Source: Candidatus Methanocrinis natronophilus (GTDB lineage: Archaea > Halobacteriota > Methanosarcinia > Methanotrichales > Methanotrichaceae). From it: DNA of 54,539 nt. Made by a program: the position numbers and the translations under genes. The notes beneath the pieces were generated by a model. It did not search any database. It worked only from the letters and a program-made list of their open reading frames with translations, and was not told where the DNA came from. Positions 16,374 to 24,711 of this stretch are shown here, piece after piece (position 1 is the first letter of the stretch; every line of letters begins with the position of its first letter). The stretch lies in the NCBI GenBank assembly GCA_029167045.1, contig JARFPK010000013.1, forward strand, positions 1 to 54,539, given 5' to 3'.

Positions 16374-17069
16374 CTGAGAGATCATTTCAAAGACGCCCTT
16401 AAGGAGACGGTCCAGTCGGTAGCCCCGATCACCTTCATAGTCCTTCTGATCCAGATCCTCTTCATAGGATCCCCCCTTGAGAGCGTCGCCACCTTCGCCA
16501 TCAGCGCCGTGATGGTGGGGATGGGCTTCACGCTATTTCTTATGGGAGTGAAGATCGGGATGCTACCGATGGGAGAGGGTATAGGCAGCGAGCTTTCGAG
16601 CCGCGGATCTATCCTATTCATCGTCGTCGTCATCTTCTCGATATCCTTTCTCGTCGTCGTCGCGGACCCGGTTGTTAGGGCCATGACGATCGTCATAAAC
16701 GACGTATCAAGCGACTCGATCTCCAGAAGCGCCCTCCTATTTGCGATGGCTTTGGGGGCTGGCATATTCATGGTCCTATCGATGCTCCGGATAATATACA
16801 ACGTCCCCATAAAATACCTATACGCTGGAAGCTACCTCCTCGTCATCCTCCTCTCCTTCTTCACCCCTGCCGAGTACCTCTCGATCTCCTTTGATGCAGG
16901 CGGGATGACGACGGGGCCGATGACCGTCCCCGTAATCCTCGCCCTGGGGATCGGGGCCTCGACGGTGATGGCCGGAAGGTCCCCGCTCGCCGACGGCTTC
17001 GGGCTGATCGGCTTTGCCACCATCGGCCCCATCCTGGGGGTCATGCTCCTGGGGGTGCTCCTCCATTGA
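16374..17069 (+). CDS. DUF1538 membrane protein A
   Basis: This multi-pass membrane protein of about 231 residues is a paralogue of its downstream neighbour. It shares GMLPMGEGIG near the first third and the strong signature LSISFDAGGMTTGPMTVP, followed by PLADGFGLIGFATIGPI. DUF1538 proteins are predicted transporters or channels of unknown substrate. The homologous frame runs up to an in-frame stop at 16368-16370 and offers no ATG, GTG or TTG before GTG 16509, which would delete the first membrane segment. I place the start at CTG 16374, with GGGGGT 8 bases upstream, as a tentative choice. The stop overlaps the next gene as TGATG. Confidence 0.75.
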   Translation: MRDHFKDALKETVQSVAPITFIVLLIQILFIGSPLESVATFAISAVMVGMGFTLFLMGVKIGMLPMGEGIGSELSSRGSILFIVVVIFSISFLVVVADPVVRAMTIVINDVSSDSISRSALLFAMALGAGIFMVLSMLRIIYNVPIKYLYAGSYLLVILLSFFTPAEYLSISFDAGGMTTGPMTVPVILALGIGASTVMAGRSPLADGFGLIGFATIGPILGVMLLGVLLH

Positions 17070-17791
17070 TGGCCACCGTGGTGGAGTCGATGAGAAATGC
17101 CATCATCGAAGTCGTCCAGGCGATAATACCCTTGGTGGTCTTCTTCCTCATATTCCAGGCCGCCTATCTCCGCTACCCTCTGAATTATTTTTTGAGACTT
17201 CTCTTAGGGATGGCGCTGGCGGCCGTCGGCCTCGTCCTCTTCATCGCCGGGGTCTTCATCGGGTTTCTACCCGCAGGAGAGGATATCGGCAGGTTCTTTG
17301 GGAGCTTCGAAGAGAAGTGGATGCTCATCGCCCTGGGAGTCCTCCTCGGATTTCTCGCCACCTACGCCGAGCCGGCGGTGCGGGTCCTCTGCTATCAGGT
17401 GGAGAAGGCCTCTACCGGCTACGTAAACTCCCGGCTGATGCTCTATACCCTCTCCATAGGGGTCGCGGTCCTGGTGGGGATCGGGATGGCGAGGATATCC
17501 TACGGTATACCCCTCGCCTACATAATCATCCCCGGATACCTCCTGGCCGTCCTCCTCCTCTTCGTGAGCGACAGGGATTTCATAGGGGTATCCTTCGATG
17601 CTGGGGGGGTCACCACGGGGCCGATGGCCGTCACCTTCCTGATGTCCGTCGCCGTGGGGGCGGCGGCGATGATAGAGGGGGGAGATCCCCTGATAGACGG
17701 CTTCGGCCTGATAGCCCTCATCGCCCTGGCGCCGATAATATTCGTCATGTCCCTGGGGGTCATAATCCGATTGAAGAAGGGTGGTGAATAA
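17069..17791 (+). CDS. DUF1538 membrane protein B
   Basis: The 240-residue multi-pass membrane protein has IIPLVVFFLIFQ at the N-terminus, GFLPAGEDIG, VLLGFLATYAEPAVRVL, and the DUF1538 signature VSFDAGGVTTGPMAVTF followed by PLIDGFGLIALIALAPI. Together with protein A it probably forms a two-subunit membrane complex in which each subunit carries one DAGG(V/M)TTGPM motif, possibly lining a pathway. Its ATG overlaps the stop of protein A (TGATG), and its own stop overlaps the PII gene start (TAATG), so the three genes are translationally coupled. Confidence 0.85.
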   Translation: MATVVESMRNAIIEVVQAIIPLVVFFLIFQAAYLRYPLNYFLRLLLGMALAAVGLVLFIAGVFIGFLPAGEDIGRFFGSFEEKWMLIALGVLLGFLATYAEPAVRVLCYQVEKASTGYVNSRLMLYTLSIGVAVLVGIGMARISYGIPLAYIIIPGYLLAVLLLFVSDRDFIGVSFDAGGVTTGPMAVTFLMSVAVGAAAMIEGGDPLIDGFGLIALIALAPIIFVMSLGVIIRLKKGGE

Positions 17792-18216
17792 TGAAGTTCG
17801 AGACCGATATGTCCCTGATCGTCACCATCGTCAAGAAGGGATGGGGTGACGAGGTCCTCTGCGCCACCAAGGACGCCGGCGCAGAAGGAGGCACGATCCT
17901 CTTCGGGAGGGGTGTGGGCGTCCACGAGCAGAAGAAGCTCCTGAACATCATGATCGAGCCGGAGAAGGAGGTGATCTTCACCGTCGTCTCTTCCTCGGAG
18001 GCCGATAAGATTATCGAGGCGGTGGTAAAGGCCGGAAGGCTGAACGAGCCGGGGAGGGGTATAGCCTTCATCCTCCCCATCGATAGGTTATTGGGGAGGG
18101 TCCATAAGACGGTGGCGGAGGGGGAAGGCGAGGAAGAGGAAGAGGGCGAGGATGCCCAGCCGACGGATGGGACCGACGAAGAGGAGAGTCAAGTGGCGAT
18201 AAGTTGGGTTTACTGA
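17791..18216 (+). CDS. PII-family signalling protein of the DUF1538 operon
   Basis: This 141-residue ferredoxin-fold protein resembles GlnB/GlnK. It has an N-terminal strand MSLIVTIVKKGWGDEV, a loop GRGVGVHEQKKLL in the T-loop position, a strand EVIFTVVS and a B-loop-like GRLNEPGRGIAFILPI. The T-loop lacks the uridylylated Tyr context of GlnB, so control is probably by ligand only. It ends in an acidic tail of about 30 residues (GEGEEEEEGEDAQ and on) that normal PII proteins lack. Coupled translation with two DUF1538 membrane proteins suggests it gates that transporter, by analogy with GlnK and AmtB; that is inference. Confidence 0.85.
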   Translation: MKFETDMSLIVTIVKKGWGDEVLCATKDAGAEGGTILFGRGVGVHEQKKLLNIMIEPEKEVIFTVVSSSEADKIIEAVVKAGRLNEPGRGIAFILPIDRLLGRVHKTVAEGEGEEEEEGEDAQPTDGTDEEESQVAISWVY

Positions 18217-18222
18217 ACCCAA
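18204..18222. terminator. Hairpin between convergent PII and pstC genes
   Basis: TTGGGTT (18204-18210) pairs with AACCCAA (18216-18222) around a 5-base loop and overlaps the PII stop codon. An A7 run at 18233-18239 supplies a T7 run for transcripts coming from pstC on the minus strand. The element may act for both convergent transcripts. Confidence 0.4.
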
Positions 18223-18285
18223 TTATCTTGCGAAAAAAATAATATATTTATTAGGTATCGATGAGGGGAGGGGATACGCCGGCCT

Positions 18286-19221
18286 TCAGTATCCTCCGAA
18301 CTTCCTCCTGATGGCCGCCCTCGCCAGGTCCGCCGTGATGTTGAGGACGGTGACGATTAACAGGAGGACGAACCCCACGGCGAAGAGGGAATGGTAGTGG
18401 AGGGAACCGTGAGCCACCTCCCCCATCTCCCCGGCGATGACGGAGGTGAATATGGCACCGGGGGAGAAGATGTCGAAGACCGGCGACGGGACCCTCGGCA
18501 TGTTCCCCACCACCAGGAGGGCGGCCATCGTCTCGCCGATGATGTTTCCGACGTTGAGGACTACGGCGGCGATGATCCCCGAGGAGGCGGCGGGGAGGCT
18601 CACCCCCCGGACCGTCTGCCACTTGGTGGCGCCGAGGGCCAGGGACCCCTCCTTGAACTCCTGGGGGACGGCCCGGAGGGCGTCCTCGCAGATCGTCGTC
18701 AGCGCCGGTATGAACATGATCCCCAGGAGGATCGATGCCGCCAGGATCGACCTTCCTGTCAGCATATCGAAGCTCCTCTCCAGGAAGGAGACGAGGATCA
18801 GAACCCCAAGGAAGCCGTAGACGATGGAGGGGACCCCCGCCAGAAGCTCTATCGCCGGCTTCAGGATCGAGCGGGACCGGGGGCCTGCCAGCTCCGCCAG
18901 GTAGATCGCCAGGGGGACCCCCACGAAGATGTTTATCATGAGGGCGAGGAGGGTTACCATCACCGAACCGACGATGATGGGGGTCATACCGAAGACGTCC
19001 CCGGCGGAGTGCCACTTCATACCGAATAACAGGTCGAGGACCCCCACCTCAAGGAAGGCGACCCGGCTCTCCCGGATCAGAAAGAAGAAGATAAGGAGCA
19101 TCACCAGGATCGAGGTGACGGCGGCGAATAAGAAGGACGACTCGATGATCCGCTCCCGAATCCGGCGATTCCGACGCCTTGAGCTCCCCGATGAGTCCAT
19201 GAGAGCACTGGATCGTCCCAT
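18286..19221 (-). CDS. pstC: Phosphate ABC transporter permease PstC
   Basis: At 311 residues this is a typical PstC: first membrane helix at about 30-50, then IVGSVMVTLLALMINIFVG, the permease core GVPSIVYGFLGVLILV, and the EAA-type loop EDALRAVPQEFKEGSLALGATKWQTV contacting the ATPase. PstC pairs with PstA and PstB to import phosphate delivered by PstS. Neither pstA nor pstB is in this window, although three pstS genes are nearby. A TATA-like CTATATAATTAA centred about 30 bases upstream puts the transcript start at or next to the ATG at 19221; an in-frame ATG at 19200 is possible. Confidence 0.92.
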   Translation of the reverse strand: MGRSSALMDSSGSSRRRNRRIRERIIESSFLFAAVTSILVMLLIFFFLIRESRVAFLEVGVLDLLFGMKWHSAGDVFGMTPIIVGSVMVTLLALMINIFVGVPLAIYLAELAGPRSRSILKPAIELLAGVPSIVYGFLGVLILVSFLERSFDMLTGRSILAASILLGIMFIPALTTICEDALRAVPQEFKEGSLALGATKWQTVRGVSLPAASSGIIAAVVLNVGNIIGETMAALLVVGNMPRVPSPVFDIFSPGAIFTSVIAGEMGEVAHGSLHYHSLFAVGFVLLLIVTVLNITADLARAAIRRKFGGY

Positions 19222-19524
19222 GATATAAACGGGTTGTCCATATTAATTATATAGTGAATATACCAGAAAATATTCTATTTAGATCCGTCCCAGCCCCTGA
19301 GTTACGATCCCTGGTTGAGGATCCACGATATGAAGGGCACGTTACGACAGGCTCGGCCTCAATCTATATAGAAAATTGACGATAAAAGAAATAATGGGTG
19401 CTATTTATTTTATTTGTGCAACGTTTAGATACGATCCTCTCGTCTGGTCTTCTGTGAACGCGTTGGTGCGCCCTACTGATCGGCACTATGAAAGCCGCAC
19501 CAACTGAACATTAGAGGCATACGA
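19222..19524. other. Divergent promoter region of pstC and phoA
   Basis: Holds the pstC TATA region (about 19242-19254), a second AT-rich box CTATATAGAAAATT near 19364, and the phosphate-island element at 19401-19429 reading towards the alkaline phosphatase. No gene is seen. Confidence 0.6.
19401..19429 (+). promoter_or_regulatory. Phosphate-island promoter element, phoA copy
   Basis: CTATTTATTTTATT (19401-19414) is followed at the same spacing as the other copies by a TATA-like GTTTAGA (19423-19429). It matches the copy before the unknown secreted protein at 27 of 35 positions over 19401-19435. Its TATA half is the least conserved of the four copies, and the start codon is about 95 bases away. 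Confidence 0.6.
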
Positions 19525-20785
19525 ATGAGACGACAGCTATTGGCCCTATGGGTCTTGACTGTATTCTTCCTTGACGGCTTCGGTTCCCATGACAGTTTAG
19601 AGAGCCGGGATGGGGGATGGCGCGGACGGCGGAGCAGAGAATGTCATCTTCATGACCGGTGACGAGATGGAATTAGCTCAGATGACGGCAGCGCGATGGG
19701 GGGAGATCGGCGGCGATCAGCCCGGCTACCAGCCCACCCTGGACAACTACCAGAACACCAGGCTGCACCTGGATAAAATGGAGCACGCTGGATACATCTC
19801 GACCCACTCCCTGGACAGCTGGATCACCGACTCTGCGGCGGTTGGGACGGGTCTGGCCACCGGCCATAAGACCTACAACGACGTAATAACCGTCACCAAC
19901 ATCACCGCTCATGGAGAGATCATCGGATACGAGAACGCCACATTGTACGCCGTTCCCCTAAAGACCATCCTGGAGATGGCCGATGAGGCCGGGAAGGCCA
20001 CGGGCGTCGTCTCCACCTCCAGGATAACCCATGCCACCCCTGCCGCGTATTACGCCCATACCGCCTTTCGAGATTGGGGGTACGATATCCCTGAGCAGTG
20101 CATTAACAGGATGATGAATGTCGCCATGGGAGGCGGCGCCAGCAAGTTCTCCTTCGACAATAGAAGCCTTCTGGAGGAGGCTTCATCCCTCGGCTGGACC
20201 GTAGTGACGAACAAGAGCGGCCTTATGGCCCTCGACCCCACCGCCACCTCCAGGGTTCTTGGGATCTTCACCAGCTCTCACATGACCTACGAGGTTGACC
20301 GGGATCCTAGCGCCGAGCCGAGCCTAGCGGAGATGACCCAGTTTGCCATCGACCTCCTCTCCCAGGACGAGGACGGCTTCTTCCTGATGGTGGAGGGGGC
20401 GAGGATAGACCATGCCGGCCACTCCCGGGACTACAAGAGGATTGTCGTTGACACCCTGGCCTTCGACGACGCCGTCAAGGTCGCCCTCGACTACGCAGCC
20501 AATAATTCCGAGACCCTGGTGGTCGTCACCGCCGACCACGAGTGCGGCGGCCTGGTGATGGGAGCCGCTACGAGCGAATACGTGGAGGGCTGGGCTCCCA
20601 ACTTCGGCTCCGGCGCCTACCCCGTCAGCGACACCTACTCGGACCTCACGATCCTGAAGGAGGCGTCCCACACCTCTGTAGATGTACCGCTCTTGGCCAG
20701 CGGCCCGATGGCGATCGAGTTTTCCCGGGGGCTCATCGACAACACTGAGGTCTTTGGTCTCGTCAAGAGGGCGATGGGGCTATAG
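19525..20785 (+). CDS. phoA: Secreted alkaline phosphatase with a one-base frameshift
   Basis: A signal peptide (MRRQLLALWVLTVFFLDGFG, from ATG 19525) lies one frame away from the enzyme body, which reads from about 19610. Removing one G from the five-G run at 19612-19616 joins them into a continuous protein of about 419 residues. The body has all the main metal and catalytic motifs of the PhoA family: ENVIFMTGDEM (Asp ligand, though the usual GDGMG is GDEME), TDSAAVGTGLATG with the nucleophile Ser, THATPAAYYAH, ARIDHAGH, TADHECGG and SHTSVDVP. It would hydrolyse phosphate esters outside the membrane. Either the gene is decayed, the base is an assembly error, or translation shifts frame. Confidence 0.85.
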
Positions 20786-20846
20786 AGCTCCACGCCGTTC
20801 CTCAACTTTTTGAAAAGAATGGTATTTCAGATAGAGGTTGATAAAA

Positions 20847-21110
20847 ATGATCGACGGCATAATCATGGTTAAGATCTTTCCAGGCCACGAGAGGAGGATC
20901 CACAGAACCCTGAAATCCCTGGTGGGTATCAGGAAGATATACCTCCTATTCGGAGACTTCGACTTCTTCCTCAACGTCCAGGTGGACGGCCTTATGAACC
21001 TCAACGGGTTGGTCGAGACGATTCGGGGGACGGAGGGCGTCGTCACCACCAGGACGATCCTTGCCACGAGCTTCGATAAATTCGGTCCCCCGGGGACGGA
21101 GGCGTGCTGA
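20847..21110 (+). CDS. Stand-alone Lrp/AsnC ligand-binding (RAM) domain protein
   Basis: This 87-residue protein resembles the effector-binding half of Lrp/AsnC regulators without a DNA-binding helix-turn-helix: GIIMVKIFPGHERRIHRTL, then KIYLLFGDFDFFLNVQVD and GVVTTRTILAT. Such proteins act as small-molecule sensors or oligomerise with full-length regulators. The ATG at 20847 has GAGGT eight bases upstream. It lies 61 bases downstream of phoA on the same strand, so it may be cotranscribed in the phosphate island. The ligand is unknown. Confidence 0.8.
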   Translation: MIDGIIMVKIFPGHERRIHRTLKSLVGIRKIYLLFGDFDFFLNVQVDGLMNLNGLVETIRGTEGVVTTRTILATSFDKFGPPGTEAC

Positions 21111-21166
21111 AGGCTGCCTCTCCAAAATGAAGAAGGTCCAAAAGGTGATGATAATCGACGGCCAGG

Positions 21167-22036
21167 CTACGTCGAGATCGGCAGAAACCCCCAGCGTTCA
21201 GCGATGGCCTGACCTTCTTCTCCCATGACGAATTCGAGATAAGCCCTCTCGCCCTCGTCGGGCTCACCCCTGGTGTACATGTAGAGGGTCCTGGCCAGGG
21301 GGTAAGAGCCGTCCCTCACCGTCTCGGCCGATGGGACGGTCCCCTCGTAGGCGACGATCCCGAGATCGTCGTCGTAGGCGAGGCTGAGGCCGAGATAGCC
21401 TATGGCCCTGTCGCTTTCGGCCACATACCTCCCCACTTCTTCGCTCGTCCCCATGTAGACGGAGACGCCGGGGGTCGCCACCTTCTCGCTGAAGATCTCG
21501 CCGGTCCCCGACCCCGGCGATCTCGATAAGGCGACGATACCTCTATCCGGACCGCCCAGCTCCTTCCAGTTGGATATGACGCCTCTGTATATGGCCGAAA
21601 GCTGCTCATGGCTGAGGTCATCGATTCCGGCATCCCAGATCGGTCGGCTCACGACTATGGATACCGCGTCTAGGGCGATGGGGTGCTCTTCGAGATGATA
21701 ACCCAGAAGCTCCATCTCAAAGTCGCCGACCCTTCGCGATGCCATCGCTATATCTATCCCCCCTGCTTTCAAGAGGTCGATCCCGGCATCAGTCCCCCCT
21801 CCAGCGACCTTCACGGTGACACCCCTCTCACCTATATTGAACTCCTGGGCGCAGGCCTCGGCGAAGGGGAGGACAGTGGTGGAACCTCCCACCAGGAGGA
21901 TCGAAGCCGTCTCTTTGGATGGGTCGCGATGGAAGAGGTCGACGCCGCCGAGGAGGTATAAGGCGGCAGCGGCTGATACGAATATCATCACCACCGCCCA
22001 GGTCATAACCGATTCAGGCCGCGCCATCCTTCTCAA
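21167..22036 (-). CDS. pstS: Phosphate-binding protein PstS, paralogue 1
   Basis: The 289-residue periplasmic-type binding protein is anchored by an N-terminal hydrophobic helix (TWAVVMIFVSAAAALYLL). PstS motifs: GGSTTVLPFAEACAQEF, GGGTDAGIDLL, DIAMASRRV, SRSPGSGTGEIF and DRAIGYLGLSLAYDDD. The SGS/T-type phosphate-binding loops are kept. It is the most divergent of three pstS genes here and lacks the good copy of the promoter element seen at the other two. AT-rich promoter sequence lies at about 22055-22070. Confidence 0.9.
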   Translation of the reverse strand: MRRMARPESVMTWAVVMIFVSAAAALYLLGGVDLFHRDPSKETASILLVGGSTTVLPFAEACAQEFNIGERGVTVKVAGGGTDAGIDLLKAGGIDIAMASRRVGDFEMELLGYHLEEHPIALDAVSIVVSRPIWDAGIDDLSHEQLSAIYRGVISNWKELGGPDRGIVALSRSPGSGTGEIFSEKVATPGVSVYMGTSEEVGRYVAESDRAIGYLGLSLAYDDDLGIVAYEGTVPSAETVRDGSYPLARTLYMYTRGEPDEGERAYLEFVMGEEGQAIAERWGFLPIST

Positions 22037-22373
22037 ACCCTCTCTTAAACCCTCTTTTAAAATAATATCAATCTTTCCCCGGAGGATAAATCGAGGTCTA
22101 CCGATCCGATCCTAACGAGATCTCGACGGGAGAGAGTGGGCTCATCTCCTAAAACTATGCACCCTCCTCCTCATCGAGCTCGGCGACGGCTTCATCTCGC
22201 CTCGGCATCGAGGCGGGTTCGAATATTTGAAGTCACATCCGAAGTCACCACGGCGGAGGAGACCACGTGGCCAACCGAACCATGCTCTTTAGATGAGGGG
22301 ATGGTCCAGGTAGAAGGGAGGTCCCGGAGCCCTTTTTAGGGGCACCGGGAAGGCTTTCATCGTCCATTCAGGC
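22037..22373. other. Intergenic region between pstS paralogues 1 and 2
   Basis: Contains the AT-rich promoter of pstS paralogue 1 (ATATTATTTTAAAAG on the minus strand) and a partial match to the phosphate element (GATTTATCCT near 22083, minus strand) without the usual spacing. A direct repeat of the AAACCCTCT type lies at 22035-22055. The one open frame here has no protein character. Confidence 0.5.
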
Positions 22374-23201
22374 TCAGTTTATCGGTACGAAGGCCAGCTC
22401 ATCGGCGATGGCCTGACCATCTCCTCCGGTGACAAACTCCAGGAAGGTGGCAGCCTCATCGTCCGGCTCGCCGTAGGTTACGAAAAAGAGCTCTCTAGCC
22501 AGGGGGTAAGATCCGTCCCTGACGGTCGAAACCGTAGGTACAACTCCATCTAAGGCGATGACCCCCAGGTTTCCGTCCTGGACGTAGTTGAGGCCCAGGT
22601 ATCCGATGGCCTTGTCGCTCCTGGTGAGGGCGGTCTTAACCTCGGCGTTGCTGCCGTGGTTGGTGGTGACCCCGGGGGTCTCCGCCTTGTCGCTCCCCAT
22701 CACCATCTCGTTGAAGGTGTCCCTCGTCCCCGACCCCACCTCTCGGGCCAGGACGTAGATATCCTTGTTCTCGCCTCCGAGCTGAGCCCAGTTCTTGATC
22801 TCGCCGTTGTAGATGGCGCGGACGTCCTCTATTGTCAGGTCGGTGACGCCGGCATCGTATACGGCCTTGCTGACGGCGATACAGATGGCGTCATACGCCA
22901 CCAGGTGCTCGACGAACTCCTTATCGGGGTTTGCCTCCCTCTCGGAGTCCCTGACGTGCCTGGAGGCCATGGCTATGTCGCTGATCCCCGCTGCGACGTT
23001 CTTGATCCCGACGCCGGAGCCTCCACCGCTGACCGAGACGTGGATCCCGGACTGGGCGGCGTTGAACTCCTCGGCAGCGACGGAGCCGAAGGGGAGGACG
23101 GTGGTCGACCCCGATACCTTTAGAGCTGCAGCGCCCTGAGTGGCGATTAAAAATGCCACCAGCAGAACGCCTGCTATCGCAGATCTTGATTTGATGCTCA
23201 T
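22374..23201 (-). CDS. pstS: Phosphate-binding protein PstS, paralogue 2
   Basis: The 275-residue protein has a cleavable signal peptide (SAIAGVLLVAFLIATQGAAA) and the motifs VSGSTTVLPFGSVAAEEFN, GGGSGVGIKNVAAG, DIAMASRHVRD, REVGSGTRDTFNEMVMG and SDKAIGYLGLNYV. It delivers phosphate to a Pst permease. The frame opens earlier (to 23270), but the ATG at 23201 is chosen because GGGAGGGTGG precedes it and the signal peptide follows directly. The promoter element at 23229-23257 puts the TATA box about 30 bases upstream. It is closely related to paralogue 3. Confidence 0.92.
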   Translation of the reverse strand: MSIKSRSAIAGVLLVAFLIATQGAAALKVSGSTTVLPFGSVAAEEFNAAQSGIHVSVSGGGSGVGIKNVAAGISDIAMASRHVRDSEREANPDKEFVEHLVAYDAICIAVSKAVYDAGVTDLTIEDVRAIYNGEIKNWAQLGGENKDIYVLAREVGSGTRDTFNEMVMGSDKAETPGVTTNHGSNAEVKTALTRSDKAIGYLGLNYVQDGNLGVIALDGVVPTVSTVRDGSYPLARELFFVTYGEPDDEAATFLEFVTGGDGQAIADELAFVPIN

Positions 23202-23228
23202 ACAGACCACCCTCCCGCCGGTATAGGG

Positions 23229-23257
23229 TATAAAACTATCCGCAATAAAATAAATAG
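23229..23257 (-). promoter_or_regulatory. Phosphate-island promoter element, pstS2 copy
   Basis: Minus strand: CTATTTATTTTATTG (23257-23243), seven bases, then TTTTATA (23235-23229). The TATA half is 28-34 bases upstream of the pstS2 ATG, so it is a good core promoter with a conserved upstream box. Confidence 0.75.
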
Positions 23258-23287
23258 AGATAAAGGTCATACTTTTACATATATATG

Positions 23288-23321
23288 CTATATACAGAGA
23301 CTTGTTCTATATACTGAGACT
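23288..23321. repeat. 15-base direct repeat upstream of pstS2
   Basis: CTATATACAGAGACT (23288-23302) and CTATATACTGAGACT (23307-23321) differ at one base and are offset by 19 bases. They lie 87-120 bases upstream of the pstS2 start, between divergent pstS2 and the unknown secreted-protein gene, and could be tandem operator half-sites. Confidence 0.6.
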
Positions 23322-23494
23322 CCGAAAAGACCTGAGCTAATCGAAAGCTATAGGGGGGATAAAGGTCAATGAAATACTATCTGATCGATCAGAAAGAACG
23401 GCATTTGCCGGATCCATCGACGGATCTGATTAAGCTAGTATATAAAGTAAATAGGCATAAGTCGTGTAACCTTGTATATTTACAGAAATTGCGC

Positions 23495-23523
23495 CTATTT
23501 ATATTATTGTGGCAAATTTTATA
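23495..23523 (+). promoter_or_regulatory. Phosphate-island promoter element, copy before unknown secreted gene
   Basis: CTATTTATATTATTG (23495-23509) followed by seven bases and TTTTATA (23517-23523). The start codon is at 23600, so a leader of about 50 bases is expected. The element links this gene to pstS2, pstS3 and phoA. Confidence 0.75.
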
Positions 23524-23599
23524 CACGATATCTTCCATGGTGGGGGTCGCAGAAGAGAAAAATCGCCTTCTATAGGAGATATTTTGGGATGGGAAGGAA

Positions 23600-24571
23600 A
23601 TGAGGGATATAGGGACGATGATGAAGATGTGGGGTGTGCTCCTCCTGATCTGGGCCGGGCTTATGGTGATGCTGATAGCCTCGACCCCGGCTTTCGCTCT
23701 GGTCAACCCGGAGGGGTATTACCTGAAGAACGAGCACAAGTTCGAGCAGGATGTGGAGGGTACCGGCTATTCGATGGTCTACCAGAAGGTCAATACCAAG
23801 ACCCTCCAGCTGAAGAATTACATGCACGGCAGCGGCACCCTCGACCAGGCGACCCTGATAAGGTCCAACCAGACCGATACTAAGGTGCGGGCCCAGGACC
23901 GAAACACCCTCGACTACGGTCGGGAATTTACGACCCAAAACAGTGTCATCTCCTTCGTCGAGCAGAACGAGATGACCTACTCGCCGGTGGCCTTCGCCTA
24001 CGGCACCGGATGGTACGAGAAGAACCCCATAGTCTACAACTCGAAGCTGAAGGAGAGGACCGAGGCGAAGAGCTACCAGGAGGGGGTATCGATGGTCCAC
24101 CAGATCGAGTACGCCTCGGGCTTTGTGAAGGATATAGCCGTCGACCTGGAGTGCAGAGAGCCTAACCCTCCGTCGGGCTCTTTCAGCTCATCTGCCGTAA
24201 ACGGATACGGCCTCGCCCGGATGAAGATCCAGGAGGAGGTGACGGAAGGGACCGTCCACATAGGCCAGCTCTTGACCAACCCCGATCCTGCGAAGGGGAA
24301 GAGGGGAGGGGCCAGCGGCTGGAAGAACCCGCTGATCGAGATCGACGAGAACTACGTCGGAAGCTTCAGGATCAGCAAGAATATGGAGGTGAAGGTGAGC
24401 AAGTCTGCCTCTAAGCCTAGAGGGGACTGGCTCTCCTGCTGCTTCGGCGGCTACACCGGGGTGGATGACGACGACAGGATGTGGGGCGAGAAGGAGGTCT
24501 TCGACTCCACCTGTCGCGACGTCGCCTGGGGGAAGTCCTGGGAGGATAAATCAAAAGCTCAGTCCCTTTGA
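23600..24571 (+). CDS. Unknown secreted protein of the phosphate island
   Basis: The 323-residue protein has a signal peptide (MWGVLLLIWAGLMVMLIASTPAFA) and a predicted beta-rich extracellular body. I do not recognise the family. Visible features: a long stretch rich in Asn, Thr and Gln (NYMHGSGTLDQATLIRSNQT), ENYVGSFRISKNMEV resembling the end of the secreted DUF11 protein at 7745, and three late Cys (SCCFGGYTGV ... STCRD). It lies between pstS2 and pstS3 and carries the same upstream element at the same spacing. A role in phosphate-limited growth, such as an envelope component or phosphate-ester scavenging factor, is inferred from context only. Confidence 0.75.
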   Translation: MRDIGTMMKMWGVLLLIWAGLMVMLIASTPAFALVNPEGYYLKNEHKFEQDVEGTGYSMVYQKVNTKTLQLKNYMHGSGTLDQATLIRSNQTDTKVRAQDRNTLDYGREFTTQNSVISFVEQNEMTYSPVAFAYGTGWYEKNPIVYNSKLKERTEAKSYQEGVSMVHQIEYASGFVKDIAVDLECREPNPPSGSFSSSAVNGYGLARMKIQEEVTEGTVHIGQLLTNPDPAKGKRGGASGWKNPLIEIDENYVGSFRISKNMEVKVSKSASKPRGDWLSCCFGGYTGVDDDDRMWGEKEVFDSTCRDVAWGKSWEDKSKAQSL

Positions 24572-24711
24572 CGAGCCCGATCGAACTCTGAAATATAGCG
24601 ATATAAACGATGAAAGAGTAGCGCTGGCACCCTTTACCGTCAGCGCCGCTCCCTCCAACTTCCACTTTTATCTCCTTACCGAGTGACCAGAAATACCGTC
24701 TCTGACGGCGA

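Noticed and set aside
22136-22339. Open frame between pstS genes (plus strand)
   Set aside because: Simple composition, no motif, no promoter.
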